Source of the DNA: Acidobacteriota bacterium
GTDB taxonomy: Bacteria; Acidobacteriota; Terriglobia; Acidiferrales; UBA7541
DNA length: 34,839 bases
Assembly (NCBI GenBank): GCA_003224235.1
Contig: QHYU01000075.1
Coordinates: 1-34,839 of the forward strand
Direction of reading: 5' to 3'
Part shown: in pieces, positions 1 to 9,018 of the stretch
How the letters are laid out: each line of letters begins with the position of its first letter
Position numbering within the stretch: the first letter of the stretch is position 1
Position numbers and translations under genes: made by a program
The notes under the pieces: generated by a model
Told to the model about the DNA's origin: nothing
What the model saw: the letters and a program-made list of their open reading frames with translations, nothing else
The model's database searches: none

Positions 1-121
1 ATTCGGAATGGGCTTGATCTCGGCAAGCCTGTTACCTCCGCTGAGACCAAGTCTAGCCCAGAGCCCAATGTGAAGGCTAGAAAAATACGTCATCGTATTT
101 ATGAAACGGAGTACTAAGCTA

Positions 122-252
122 GAGTCTGAGTGAAAACTCAAGTTCTTCGTCAGGGCACGCCTCCAGGCGTGCCGCAAATCGGGCCATTTCAATATCTCTA
201 CAGCGGCTTCAGCCGCTGAGGCCCGATCAAGTCGTGGTTTTCACACGGACTC
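122..252. repeat. MITE-like palindromic intergenic element, copy 1
   Basis: The ends are imperfect inverted repeats of 16 bp (GAGTCTGAGTGAAAAC at 122-137; GTTTTCACACGGACTC at 237-252, two mismatches). Inside are two palindromes, GGCACGCC-TCCA-GGCGTGCC type at 154-173 and CAGCGGCTTCAGCCGCTG at 201-218. The same element lies in inverted orientation at 4327-4454. It has no coding capacity. It sits just downstream of hppA, so its hairpins could also serve as a transcript end. Mobility is inferred from structure and copy number only. Confidence 0.75.
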
Positions 253-270
253 ACTAACCCCGAAGCTGCG

Positions 271-2406
<2,136 letters not shown>

Positions 2407-2476
2407 GAATCCTCCGTCCGGAAAACTCCCTTAGGGAATATACAAGGCGAGATGGCAACTGATTGACAAACCGGCA

Positions 2477-2506
2477 TGTATAGCAGGGATTTCCCTTCGC
2501 GGTCAA
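2477..2506 (-). promoter_or_regulatory. Putative sigma70-type promoter of hppA
   Basis: On the minus strand TTGACC (2506-2501) and TATACA (2482-2477) are separated by 18 bp. The predicted start near 2470 gives a leader of about 65 nt before the hppA ATG. Motif match only. Confidence 0.5.
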
Positions 2507-2612
2507 GAACACCCGCCCGACAAAGGGCAAAAGGTGTAATCCCAGATGAACACCGATGAATGCCGATTGACAAAGGAAGATTCGAGGCCAGGAGGGGGGG
2601 GGAACCCCCCGC

Positions 2613-2717
2613 TTTTTTGTAACTGTTCATTTCACGAGGGTTTAAGTCCAATGATTTTGTAAGTGCGGATTCCAGGGGATTTACAGGGACGTTTTTTGTA
2701 ATTGCGGATTCTAAAGG
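2613..2717. repeat. Three short direct repeats T(4-6)GTAANTG
   Basis: The motif occurs at 2613 (TTTTTTGTAACTG), 2655 (TTTTGTAAGTGCGGATTC) and 2692 (TTTTTTGTAATTGCGGATTC). The last two share about 17 positions including GCGGATTC. A related GAGTGCGGACGCGGG follows at about 2724. Function unknown. Confidence 0.45.
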
Positions 2718-2791
2718 CTTTGGGAGTGCGGACGCGGGACAGAGCGTCGGAGGCCTGAGACATACCGTCACCATGTAGGAGTCCGTCGTTT

Positions 2792-2818
2792 CTGCAAAGC
2801 TCTAGGCCAGCTTTGCAG
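2792..2818 (+). terminator. Hairpin with perfect 10-bp stem
   Basis: CTGCAAAGCT and AGCTTTGCAG flank a 7-nt loop and are followed by TTTAAATT. It could be an intrinsic terminator in either direction or part of a repeat element; no neighbouring gene clearly ends here. Confidence 0.3.
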
Positions 2819-3000
2819 TTTAAATTACCTCGGCGGTAATAGTCGGGCAAGCGAAAACTGCGTGAATTGCGCGAATTCTGTCTTCGACTACTCGCGAGGT
2901 TAGAGTGTTCGAAACCGATGTGCCACAACCACCAGGGTGCTAGGAGAGTGTAATTGGTTGCAATGCTGAAAGATCTGCGAGCCCGTCATATCGCAGGTAT

Positions 3001-3023
3001 GCTGCCCTGAGGGCAGCGCTACA
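3001..3023. repeat. Short palindromic repeat with GCTACA tail
   Basis: GCTGCCCTGAGGGCAGC followed by GCTACA. It has the same architecture as the palindrome-GCTACA units near 4478 and 4624, so it belongs to the interspersed palindrome family of this genome. Confidence 0.45.
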
Positions 3024-3145
3024 TCTTGTTGCAAACCGACGTCAGATGGGTGGATAACTCGGCGCGACCGAGCTGATGCGCTCAGGAAAATATACCGATG
3101 GACCTTCTCTCGGCATAGAATGCTGACCTCCTTGAAGGGGGTTCT

Positions 3146-4255
3146 ATGCATTCAAACCAGGCACTTTCGCGTCGCAGCTTTTTGGCAGCCACCTCTTGTT
3201 TCGGCGCCGCCGTCGCTTTCGCCAAATTGCTTCCACTCCCGGCTCTTGGCGAAGACCTCGCGCAGGACTCACGCATCGCCCAAACACCGCTGGTGGACAA
3301 AGGCTTCGCCTCCGTCCGCAAGATGGGCAACGGCGTTTACGCCACCATCTCCGATTTCTCCAAGGGCGCCCAAACCATCTGCAACGGCGGCTTCCTCATC
3401 GGCCGCGACGCTGCCCTGCTCATCGAAGGCTTCGCTTCGCCTGCCGGCGCCGGATTCCAAATGGACACCCTGCGCACCCTCAGCCAAGTGCCCGTTCGCG
3501 CCGCCCTCGACACGCACTATCACTTCGATCATTCTCTCGGCAACGCCTTCTACGGCGCGCAGAACATTCCCGTCTGGGCCCATGCCCGCGTCGCGCCCCG
3601 CATCATCGAAAGCTACGTTCCTCTTCAGGGCATGGAGCGCGATAAAGCCCTTGCGCCCTTCGAGAAGCGCCTCCAGAGCGCCAAGAACGATACAGAACGC
3701 CAGCGCGCTCAGTCCGACGTCAACGCCGCCACTGCTGTTTGGTCGCTTGCCAACGGCACTGTTCTGGCCCTTCCCAACCACCCGCTCGACCCCGGGAAGC
3801 TCCCCGTGACGATTGATCTCGGCGGCGTCTCCGCTGTCCTCGATACCTACCCAGGCCACTCCGGCACTGACGTCATCGCCCGTGTCCCCGACCAGAACAT
3901 CGTCTTTACCGGCGACTTGCTCTTCAACGCCTGGTATCCGGTCACCTTCGACGCCTCCATTTCCGCCTGGCGCGCGACGCTAGGCAAGTTCGCTGCGTTC
4001 GACAAAGACACTCTCTTCGTTCCCGGTCACGGCCAGCTCTGCGGTCAGGAAGGCATTGCGCTGTCGCGCTCGGTCTTCGACGACCTCGCCGAGCACGCGG
4101 AGAAAATGTACAAGGCCGGCGTACCCGTCGAGGAAGCTGTCCAGCGATACGCCGTCCCCGAAAAATTCAAGAATTTTCCGATTTTTGCCTGGGGCTTTAC
4201 CGTTGGCCCCACCATCGCCAAGCTCTACGAGGAATGGAAAGGTGGGCGCCCGTAG
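3146..4255 (+). CDS. Tat-exported MBL-fold metallo-hydrolase
   Basis: Predicted periplasmic binuclear-metal hydrolase of the metallo-beta-lactamase fold; substrate unknown. Residues 8-13 (SRRSFL) are a twin-arginine export motif, followed by a hydrophobic stretch to about residue 35. The HxHxDH metal site is HYHFDH (His124, His126, Asp128, His129). Further ligands are His238 (GHSGTD), Asp257 (FTGDLLF) and His295 (PGHGQ). The overall arrangement resembles SoxH/quinoprotein-relay-type MBL proteins rather than true beta-lactamases. At 369 aa it has an MBL core plus a helical insertion (about 150-200) and a C-terminal helical tail. The ATG at 3146 follows AAGGGGG 6 nt upstream. It stands alone between the long intergenic region and the repeat block. 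Confidence 0.88.
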   Translation: MHSNQALSRRSFLAATSCFGAAVAFAKLLPLPALGEDLAQDSRIAQTPLVDKGFASVRKMGNGVYATISDFSKGAQTICNGGFLIGRDAALLIEGFASPAGAGFQMDTLRTLSQVPVRAALDTHYHFDHSLGNAFYGAQNIPVWAHARVAPRIIESYVPLQGMERDKALAPFEKRLQSAKNDTERQRAQSDVNAATAVWSLANGTVLALPNHPLDPGKLPVTIDLGGVSAVLDTYPGHSGTDVIARVPDQNIVFTGDLLFNAWYPVTFDASISAWRATLGKFAAFDKDTLFVPGHGQLCGQEGIALSRSVFDDLAEHAEKMYKAGVPVEEAVQRYAVPEKFKNFPIFAWGFTVGPTIAKLYEEWKGGRP

Positions 4256-4326
4256 ATCCGTGGCAGGAACTGAATGACAGAGACTGATGCGCACTCTTGT
4301 CACCTCGCGCGGGCTAAGCTCTGCAG

Positions 4327-4454
4327 GAGCCGTGTGAAAAGCCGGCTTCATCGGGCTTCAGCGGCTGAAGCCGCTGAAGAGATATTGAGATGGCCCGACT
4401 TGCGGCACGCCTGAAGGCGTGCCCTGACGAAAACTCGAGTTTTCACACAGACTC
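4327..4454. repeat. MITE-like palindromic element, copy 2 (inverted relative to copy 1)
   Basis: Begins GAGCCGTGTGAAAA and ends TTTTCACACAGACTC, which are inverted repeats of each other. It carries the same two internal palindromes as the copy at 122-252 (CAGCGGCTGAAGCCGCTG at 4359-4376; GGCACGCCTGAAGGCGTGCC at 4404-4423) and an extra palindrome AAAACTCGAGTTTT near the right end. Confidence 0.75.
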
Positions 4455-4664
4455 TTCAGGGCGACGGGCACAACCCCTGCCGGGCTGAAGCCCGGCGCTA
4501 CAAAAACAATGTAGCACTGCTGAAGAGGTATTGAAATGGCCCGACTTGCGGCACGCCTGAAGGCGTGCCGTGACGAAAACTCGAGTTTTCACACAGACTC
4601 TTCAGGGCGGCAGGCATAACCCGTGCCGGGCTGAAGCCCGGCGCTACAAAAACAATGCAGCGCT
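4373..4664. repeat. 146-bp tandem duplication carrying palindromic units
   Basis: Two head-to-tail units, 4373-4518 and 4519-4664, align without gaps at an offset of exactly 146 bp with only scattered substitutions. Each contains the GGCACGCC palindrome, the AAAACTCGAGTTTT palindrome with the element end, and a GCCGGGCTGAAGCCCGGC palindrome followed by GCTACAAAAACAATG. The duplication joins the right part of the MITE-like element to a second palindrome family, and its right end lies less than 40 bp before the next gene. Confidence 0.85.
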
Positions 4665-4701
4665 GCCCTTCAGGGGCCCAAATCAGTTAAGGAGCACGCC
4701 G

Positions 4702-5523
4702 ATGAGCTTTTCTCATTTTTTTCTGGCATGCCTCGCAGGCGCCTCCGTACTCGCGGCTGTGGCGGTGGGAGTGGACTCGCGTGTGCTGATGGACGAGATG
4801 ACCACCACCGAAGCGCGCGATGCCATCAAGTCCGGGAAGACCGCAGTGCTGATCTTCAACGCCAGCACGGAGGAATCCGGACCGCACCTGGTTTTGGGGA
4901 AGCACATCTTCCGCGCGCGCTATCTGGGGGAGCGCATTGCGCGCGAGCTGGGCAACGCCCTGGTCGCCCCGGTGATGCCCTTCGCGCCTACCGGCGAGGA
5001 GGCGAAGTTTCCGGGCACTGTGAATCTTTCGCCGGAGACGTTCTCCCGCGTCAACGAAGAGGTGGCCGACAGCATGGTCAAGGCCGGCTTCAAGTACATC
5101 ATCCTTATGGGCGACCATGGCGGCAACCAGGCGCCACTGAAGGAGCTGGCTTCCAAACTCGACGAGCGCTATCGCTCGCAGGGTATCCGCGTGTTCTATT
5201 CCAGCGATGCCTATGCCAAGTCCGACCGGGAGATCGAGAACTACCTCAAGGAGCACGACTTTGCGCCCAGCCGTCACGGTGGCGTGGCCGACACTTCCGA
5301 GCTGTGGGCAGTAGGGGAGCAGTACGTTCGCCGGGACAAGATTGCCATGGGCGACCCCGTCCAGCGGCCTTATCCGCCGCAACTCAGCCTGGGTCCCACC
5401 GGTGTGGAGGGCGACCCGCGCAGGAGTTCCCTGGAGCTGGGCAAAATGTTCATGGATTGGAAGGTCAAAAATGGCGTGACGGAAATCCGCAAGCTGATCC
5501 AGGACGCGCAGCCAGCCAAGTAG
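4702..5523 (+). CDS. Secreted creatininase-family protein (variant metal site)
   Basis: Creatininase-fold hydrolase, 273 aa, substrate unknown. The start chosen is the ATG at 4702, preceded by AAGGAG; a longer open frame from 4570 would begin inside the repeat block. The first 23 or so residues form a hydrophobic signal-like segment. The family's ligand motif near the N-terminus reads ESGPHLVLGKH instead of EQHGPHLPLGTD, so the usual metal-binding His and Asp are Ser and His. The later motifs GDHGGNQ and RHGGVADTSE match the usual NGHGGN and HAGxxETS blocks. This variant is also known in other creatininase-like proteins, so it is probably a subfamily rather than a dead enzyme (recalled, not checked). 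True creatininase activity should not be assumed. Confidence 0.82.
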   Translation: MSFSHFFLACLAGASVLAAVAVGVDSRVLMDEMTTTEARDAIKSGKTAVLIFNASTEESGPHLVLGKHIFRARYLGERIARELGNALVAPVMPFAPTGEEAKFPGTVNLSPETFSRVNEEVADSMVKAGFKYIILMGDHGGNQAPLKELASKLDERYRSQGIRVFYSSDAYAKSDREIENYLKEHDFAPSRHGGVADTSELWAVGEQYVRRDKIAMGDPVQRPYPPQLSLGPTGVEGDPRRSSLELGKMFMDWKVKNGVTEIRKLIQDAQPAK

Positions 5524-5656
5524 CGCGAAATTTCCGATCAGAGAACGCAGCCGAGAACACAGCGTGGAGATTCGTAAACGCTCGATCATCAAAGTAGCCG
5601 GTAGTTGTGCGTTACTAGGATAAGGGACCCAAGAACTGGACTATTCCTGCGCAGGT

Positions 5657-5678
5657 CAAGTCTTATGGTATAGACTTG
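5657..5678. promoter_or_regulatory. Putative VapBC operator palindrome
   Basis: CAAGTCT-N8-AGACTTG, a perfect 7-bp inverted repeat whose AT-rich centre (TATGGTAT) and overlapping TATAGA could be the -10 region. It ends 31 bp before the vapB start, where autoregulating VapB-VapC complexes usually bind. Inference from position and symmetry. Confidence 0.5.
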
Positions 5679-5709
5679 TGATATATATCCAAGACGGGAG
5701 GATAGGCCC

Positions 5710-5955
5710 ATGGCCAAAACAGGGGTCGCCAAACTGTTCCGCAACGGTCGTAGCCAAGCTGTCCGCCTTCCCAGAGAGTTTCGCTTCGAAGGGGACCGTG
5801 TACGGATTCGGCGGGTTGCCGAAGGTGTCCTCTTGGAGCCGCTCATTTCTGATGCTCCCAGGTGGTTCGCCGAGCTCGACCGCCTCAATTCTGAGGCCTT
5901 CATGAAAAAAGGCCGCAAACAGCCGGTGACTCCCCGCCGCGCGGTTTTCAAGTGA
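5710..5955 (+). CDS. vapB: VapB-type antitoxin (AbrB/MazE-like DNA-binding)
   Basis: An 81-aa antitoxin expected to bind and neutralise the VapC RNase encoded next to it and to repress the operon. The N-terminal swapped-hairpin AbrB-like domain is visible as [20 protein letters not shown] followed by GDRVRIRR (residues 8 to about 36). The C-terminal part (about 45-81) is the flexible toxin-binding tail. The ATG at 5710 follows GGGAGG with 8 nt spacing. The last four bases of the gene are shared with the vapC start (GTGA), implying translational coupling. Confidence 0.93.
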   Translation: MAKTGVAKLFRNGRSQAVRLPREFRFEGDRVRIRRVAEGVLLEPLISDAPRWFAELDRLNSEAFMKKGRKQPVTPRRAVFK

Positions 5956-6365
5956 CATATCTTCTCGATACCAACGCCTGCATTGCCTTGATCAACGGCA
6001 GGCCATCTTCTGTGCGAGCCCGGCTTCAGAGAGCGCTCGATGCGGATGTCGAGGTACTCGTATCAACCATTGTTGCGTTCGAACTCTGGTATGGGGCCGC
6101 GAAGAGCGCTCGCCAGGAAACAAACGCAAAGCGGGTTGAAACTTTCTTCGCGGGTCCTGTCAGCTTTCTACCTTTCGAGGAAGAGGATGCGAGGACCGCT
6201 GGCAAAATACGCGCAGCAATGGAAGCTGTGGGCAAGCCGATCGGGGCCTATGACCTCTTGATCGCGGGTCAGGCGTTGCGCCACAAGCTCACATTGGTCA
6301 CGGCGAACGCAAAGGAATTTGGTCGCGTAAAGGGTCTGGTCTGGGAGGATTGGGCGAAGCCCTAA
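5952..6365 (+). CDS. vapC: VapC-type PIN-domain ribonuclease toxin
   Basis: A 137-aa Mg-dependent PIN-domain endoribonuclease toxin. The acidic site is visible: Asp6 (YLLDTN), Glu44 (FELWYG), Asp101 (AYDLLIAG) and the TAN motif at 117-119, followed by the typical EF.RV.GL..EDW end. The start is a GTG overlapping the vapB stop by 4 nt. All expected catalytic residues are present, so the toxin looks intact. RNA target unknown. Confidence 0.95.
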   Translation: MTYLLDTNACIALINGRPSSVRARLQRALDADVEVLVSTIVAFELWYGAAKSARQETNAKRVETFFAGPVSFLPFEEEDARTAGKIRAAMEAVGKPIGAYDLLIAGQALRHKLTLVTANAKEFGRVKGLVWEDWAKP

Positions 6366-6580
6366 CCTGGACTCATCTGGCAGGCTCCTACTTTCACCTG
6401 GCGTTGCAGAACTCCCCTCACGCTTTCCTCTCCTCTCCAGGCCGGTCGCGTGGCAAATGACAAGTTGTCGGGCGTCCCTTTCCTCCGGCGAGGGTAGGCG
6501 ACAGCCTCGGCTTCGGTTTCGCGGCCGGCGGTGTCGCTGGTGAGCATACTCACTCAGGTGTTAGACTTGCGAAATCGAGG

Positions 6581-6952
6581 CTAATTGCCGGTCGGCACCA
6601 CCCCGGCTCCCTCGATCATGAGGACAACAGTTCTTTCCAGGGCCCGCGTCCGATGCATCACACCTTTCGGGACAGTAAATCCCTGCCGCGGCATGAGCTC
6701 AACTGACCGGCCTTCCAAGTCAATCTGGAAACGCCCCTCCACTACATAGAAGAACTCATCTTCCTTGTCGTGCTTGTGCCAGTGGAACTCTCCCTGCACG
6801 ACGCCGAGCCGCACAACGCTGTCATTCACGCGACACAGAGTCTGGTTATACCAAGCGTCCTTGCACGCATCGACCAGCGTCTGAACGTCAATGAGCTCAA
6901 GAGGACTGAATCGCGCGTCTAGTTTAATCGAATAGCGGGTTTGAGACCCCAT
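6581..6952 (-). CDS. Small single-domain cupin protein
   Basis: A 123-aa cupin_2-type beta-barrel protein. Motif 1 is G54-x4-H59-K-H61-x4-E66-x6-G73 and motif 2 is GFTVPKGVMH with His100, so three His and one Glu are placed to bind a metal. No substrate can be inferred. The ATG is preceded by AAGGAGA with 6 nt spacing. It is 44 bp downstream of the YciI-like gene on the same strand and probably co-transcribed with it. Confidence 0.85.
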   Translation of the reverse strand: MGSQTRYSIKLDARFSPLELIDVQTLVDACKDAWYNQTLCRVNDSVVRLGVVQGEFHWHKHDKEDEFFYVVEGRFQIDLEGRSVELMPRQGFTVPKGVMHRTRALERTVVLMIEGAGVVPTGN

Positions 6953-6996
6953 AAGAAATCTCCTTCATAGTCGTAAAGTCGATTCTACGACCGTGC

Positions 6997-7287
6997 TCAT
7001 GGCGTTGAAGCGCCTTGCCCCACGACCGTCGTCCATTTCCGCACTCGCCATGCGGTCACGAGTCCATTAGTAACATACGGGTCGGATTTCGCAAACGCTT
7101 CAGCGGGCTGAGGAGACGGTCCACGGAACACGAGCACCGCGCCGTCGACGGGATCCGCCAGAGCGCCGGCGAGCACCAGATCGCCCCGCTGGTGTGCCTG
7201 CCGGGCGAGCGCCAGGTGTTCGTTTCGAAATGTCGCGCGCTTCGCGATGAAGTCGTCTACGACATCGTAGAAGAGGATGTAATGCAT
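6997..7287 (-). CDS. YciI-like (YCII-related) protein
   Basis: A 96-aa protein of the YciI family, small dimeric ferredoxin-like-fold proteins of mostly unknown function. It shows the family pattern HYILFYDVV, then R..HL.LA..A...GDLVLAGAL, and FAKSDPYVTNGLVTAWRVR, including the conserved His of the RxxHL segment and the Asp-Pro of the SDPY segment. GGAGGG lies 8 nt before the ATG. It probably forms an operon with the downstream cupin gene. Confidence 0.87.
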   Translation of the reverse strand: MHYILFYDVVDDFIAKRATFRNEHLALARQAHQRGDLVLAGALADPVDGAVLVFRGPSPQPAEAFAKSDPYVTNGLVTAWRVRKWTTVVGQGASTP

Positions 7288-7414
7288 CGTTAGACCCTCC
7301 GATCCGCCCGTTAGGCGTGCTCAAATCCATCCGTGAGAAATCCGGCGCACGCCCGGTCAGCGATGCCTGATTCGACTGGGGCGCACAGACGAGAAGTCCA
7401 TCACGCGTCGCAGT

Positions 7415-7963
7415 CTACATGAGCTTGATGCGTTTGTTCCGCGCGGAAAATTCGATTAGTTGATTCAGGCGCTTGAGTCTGGTTTCTTCCTTCTTTGCGC
7501 TGGCTACCCATCCGATTGTGATTCGCCGGTAGGACGGCGGAAAACGCGCGAAGTGTTCCCAGGCGTCTGATTTCATTTTAAATTGGTTTTCGAGATCTTT
7601 TGGCAGCCGCTCGGGCATGGATGGAGTTTCCCGCCGCACCTGAGGGCTGAATGCCCTGAGACCAGCCGGGGTCATCTTTCCTTCAGCAATCAGCTTCTCA
7701 GCTCGTTGGATATTCAATGCAGACCAGCGGCTTTGCGGTTTGCGGGGAGTGAATCTATGCGCGTAGCGGGCTTCATCTATGTTCTTGACCTTGCTATCTA
7801 TCCACGCAAAGCAAAGGGCTTCTTCAACGGCATGGTCATAAGCGATGTACCGTTTTCCTGACTTTTTCTTGTGGAACAAGAGCCAAATTTCGTCGCAGCT
7901 CCTGGAATTCTTCCGCAGCCAAGCGCGCCATTCGCTTCTATCCTTGAGGTAGAGAGTCTTCAT
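7415..7963 (-). CDS. YdeI/OmpD-associated family protein
   Basis: A 182-aa protein of the YdeI/OmpD-associated family, whose founding members were linked to resistance to antimicrobial peptides and bacteriocins; biochemical role unknown. Recognised from the N-terminal pattern (F/Y)LKDRSEWRAWL and EIWLLFHKK, the block YDHAVEEALCFAWIDSKVK, the RFTPRKPQSRWSALN motif, and the C-terminal SYRRITIGWVASAKKEETR. No signal peptide or membrane segment. A TATAAT-containing promoter lies just upstream; the YciI-like gene follows 127 bp downstream on the same strand. Confidence 0.88.
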   Translation of the reverse strand: MKTLYLKDRSEWRAWLRKNSRSCDEIWLLFHKKKSGKRYIAYDHAVEEALCFAWIDSKVKNIDEARYAHRFTPRKPQSRWSALNIQRAEKLIAEGKMTPAGLRAFSPQVRRETPSMPERLPKDLENQFKMKSDAWEHFARFPPSYRRITIGWVASAKKEETRLKRLNQLIEFSARNKRIKLM

Positions 7964-7997
7964 CGGGATTCGCGCTTTGGTCTTTGGGATGTTCGTG

Positions 7998-8025
7998 ATT
8001 ATACGACTGCCTCGAGTCCAAGCAA
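7998..8025 (-). promoter_or_regulatory. Putative promoter of the YdeI-like gene
   Basis: On the minus strand TTGCTT (8025-8020) and a perfect TATAAT (8003-7998) are 16 bp apart, giving a leader of about 28 nt to the ATG at 7963. Confidence 0.5.
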
Positions 8026-8167
8026 CTGTTCGGCCCGGTTCCCCGGTTGCTTCCGAAAGAGCCAGCCCTCGCGCTCCCCAGAACTGCCGGGGAGTGTCAG
8101 ATTACATCCCGTGGGTGCACGATTGCGGCACCGCCGCCTCTTCCAGGCTGTCCGCAACGCGGTTGTT

Positions 8168-8176
8168 TGCTACAAT
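8168..8176 (+). promoter_or_regulatory. Putative extended -10 promoter of the DedA-like gene
   Basis: TGCTACAAT is an extended -10 element 33 bp before the ATG at 8210. No good -35 hexamer is visible (CTGTCC at 8148-8153), which an extended -10 can tolerate. Confidence 0.4.
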
Positions 8177-8209
8177 CGCGGCCTTTGAACACGTTGGGGC
8201 TCTTCACCG

Positions 8210-8812
8210 ATGAACCTGGACAAGCTTCCCCACTGGCTGCAGCCGCTCGTCGTCTCGCTGGGCGGCCTGGGATTGTTCGTGGTGGCGTTCCTGGATTCTT
8301 CGGTGCTCACCTTTCCGGTGATCAACGACTTGCTGGTGATCCAACTCTCGATCTGGAGCCCCGCGCGAATGCCTTACTACGCACTGATGGCCACACTGGG
8401 CTCGGTGGGCGGTTGTGTCCTGCTCTACTTCCTGGCGCGCAAGGGTGGGGAGGCGATGTTCCGCAGGCTCGCTGGTGCCCGGGCGGAGAGCATTCGCGCG
8501 TGGGTGGGGCGGAACGGCTTTACCAGCGTGCTAGCCACTGCTCTTCTGCCACCGCCTACACCGTTCAAGATTTTTGTCGTTGCCGCCGGGGTATTTCAGG
8601 TGAGGCTATGGTCGTTCACGCTCGCGCTGGTGATCGCCCGCGGTTTCCGGTATTTCGGCGAAGGTTATCTGGCCATCCGCTATGGCCCCGCGGCCATTCA
8701 CTACCTGGCCGAACACAAGCTGCAGTTGGCAGTGATCGCACTGGGAATCGTTCTGATAAGTTACCTGCTCTCGCGGCTCTTCCTGCGCCAATCACCGCAA
8801 GGGGACGTCTAG
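8210..8812 (+). CDS. DedA/VTT-domain membrane protein
   Basis: A 200-aa polytopic inner-membrane protein of the SNARE-associated/VTT (DedA, YqaA-like) family, implicated in lipid translocation and membrane homeostasis. Hydrophobic segments lie near 12-32, 55-77, 100-125, 130-150 and 170-192. The family's re-entrant-loop features are visible as FLDSSVLTFPVINDLLVI and, after an R-W-V-x-R-N-G-F segment, LLPPPTPFKIFVVAAGVF; the last is the conserved loop with Pro-Pro-x-Pro-x-Lys. It converges with the YdjM-like gene across a repeat block. Confidence 0.85.
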   Translation: MNLDKLPHWLQPLVVSLGGLGLFVVAFLDSSVLTFPVINDLLVIQLSIWSPARMPYYALMATLGSVGGCVLLYFLARKGGEAMFRRLAGARAESIRAWVGRNGFTSVLATALLPPPTPFKIFVVAAGVFQVRLWSFTLALVIARGFRYFGEGYLAIRYGPAAIHYLAEHKLQLAVIALGIVLISYLLSRLFLRQSPQGDV

Positions 8813-8848
8813 ATGCTAAGGGCACGGCACCCCGTGACCCATTCCTTT

Positions 8849-8954
8849 GTCATTCCGAGGCCCGACGATGTGTGTCGGGCCGAGGAATCTCTCTGTCATC
8901 CCAACACGGATTCCTCAGAGAGATTCTCGCCTGCCGCAGCGGGCTCGAAATGAC
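8849..8954. repeat. MITE-like element with GTCATTCCGAG ends, copy 1
   Basis: Terminal inverted repeats GTCATTCCGAG (8849-8859) and CTCGAAATGAC (8944-8954). Internal hairpins include GGCCCGAC/GTCGGGCC, and GAGGAATCTCTCTG with AGAGAGATTCTC. A related 80-bp copy lies at 24779-24858. Non-coding; lies between convergent genes. Confidence 0.65.
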
Positions 8955-8960
8955 AACAGC

Positions 8961-9010
8961 GCCGGGCTAAAGCCCGGCCCTACATTCAAGACCGCCGGCC
9001 AGAGGCCGGC
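8961..9010. repeat. Two short palindromes between convergent genes
   Basis: GCCGGGCTAAAGCCCGGC (8961-8978) and GCCGGCCAGAGGCCGGC (8994-9010). The first is the same palindrome family as at 4478 and 4624. They end 9 bp from the stop of the YdjM-like gene and could terminate transcription from both sides. Confidence 0.6.
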
Positions 9011-9018
9011 GTTACAGG

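Larger units (their letters stand above)
2507..3145. other. Long intergenic region between divergent hppA and MBL-fold gene
   Basis: About 640 bp without a convincing gene; the minus-strand open frames have no recognisable domain. It holds a G-run/C-run hairpin followed by T6 at 2590-2618 (terminator-like on the plus strand, but no gene reads into it), three spaced copies of a T-rich GTAANTG motif (2613-2717), a perfect 10-bp stem CTGCAAAGCT/AGCTTTGCAG at 2792-2818, and a palindrome with GCTACA tail at 3001-3023. Confidence 0.6.

Noticed and set aside
2463-2484. Plus-strand TTGACA followed by TATAGC
   Set aside because: The spacer is only 10 bp and no plus-strand gene follows for over 600 bp.
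4570-4701. Upstream extension of the creatininase-like frame
   Set aside because: It lies in the tandem repeat block and has no ribosome site, while the ATG at 4702 has AAGGAG and starts a signal peptide.
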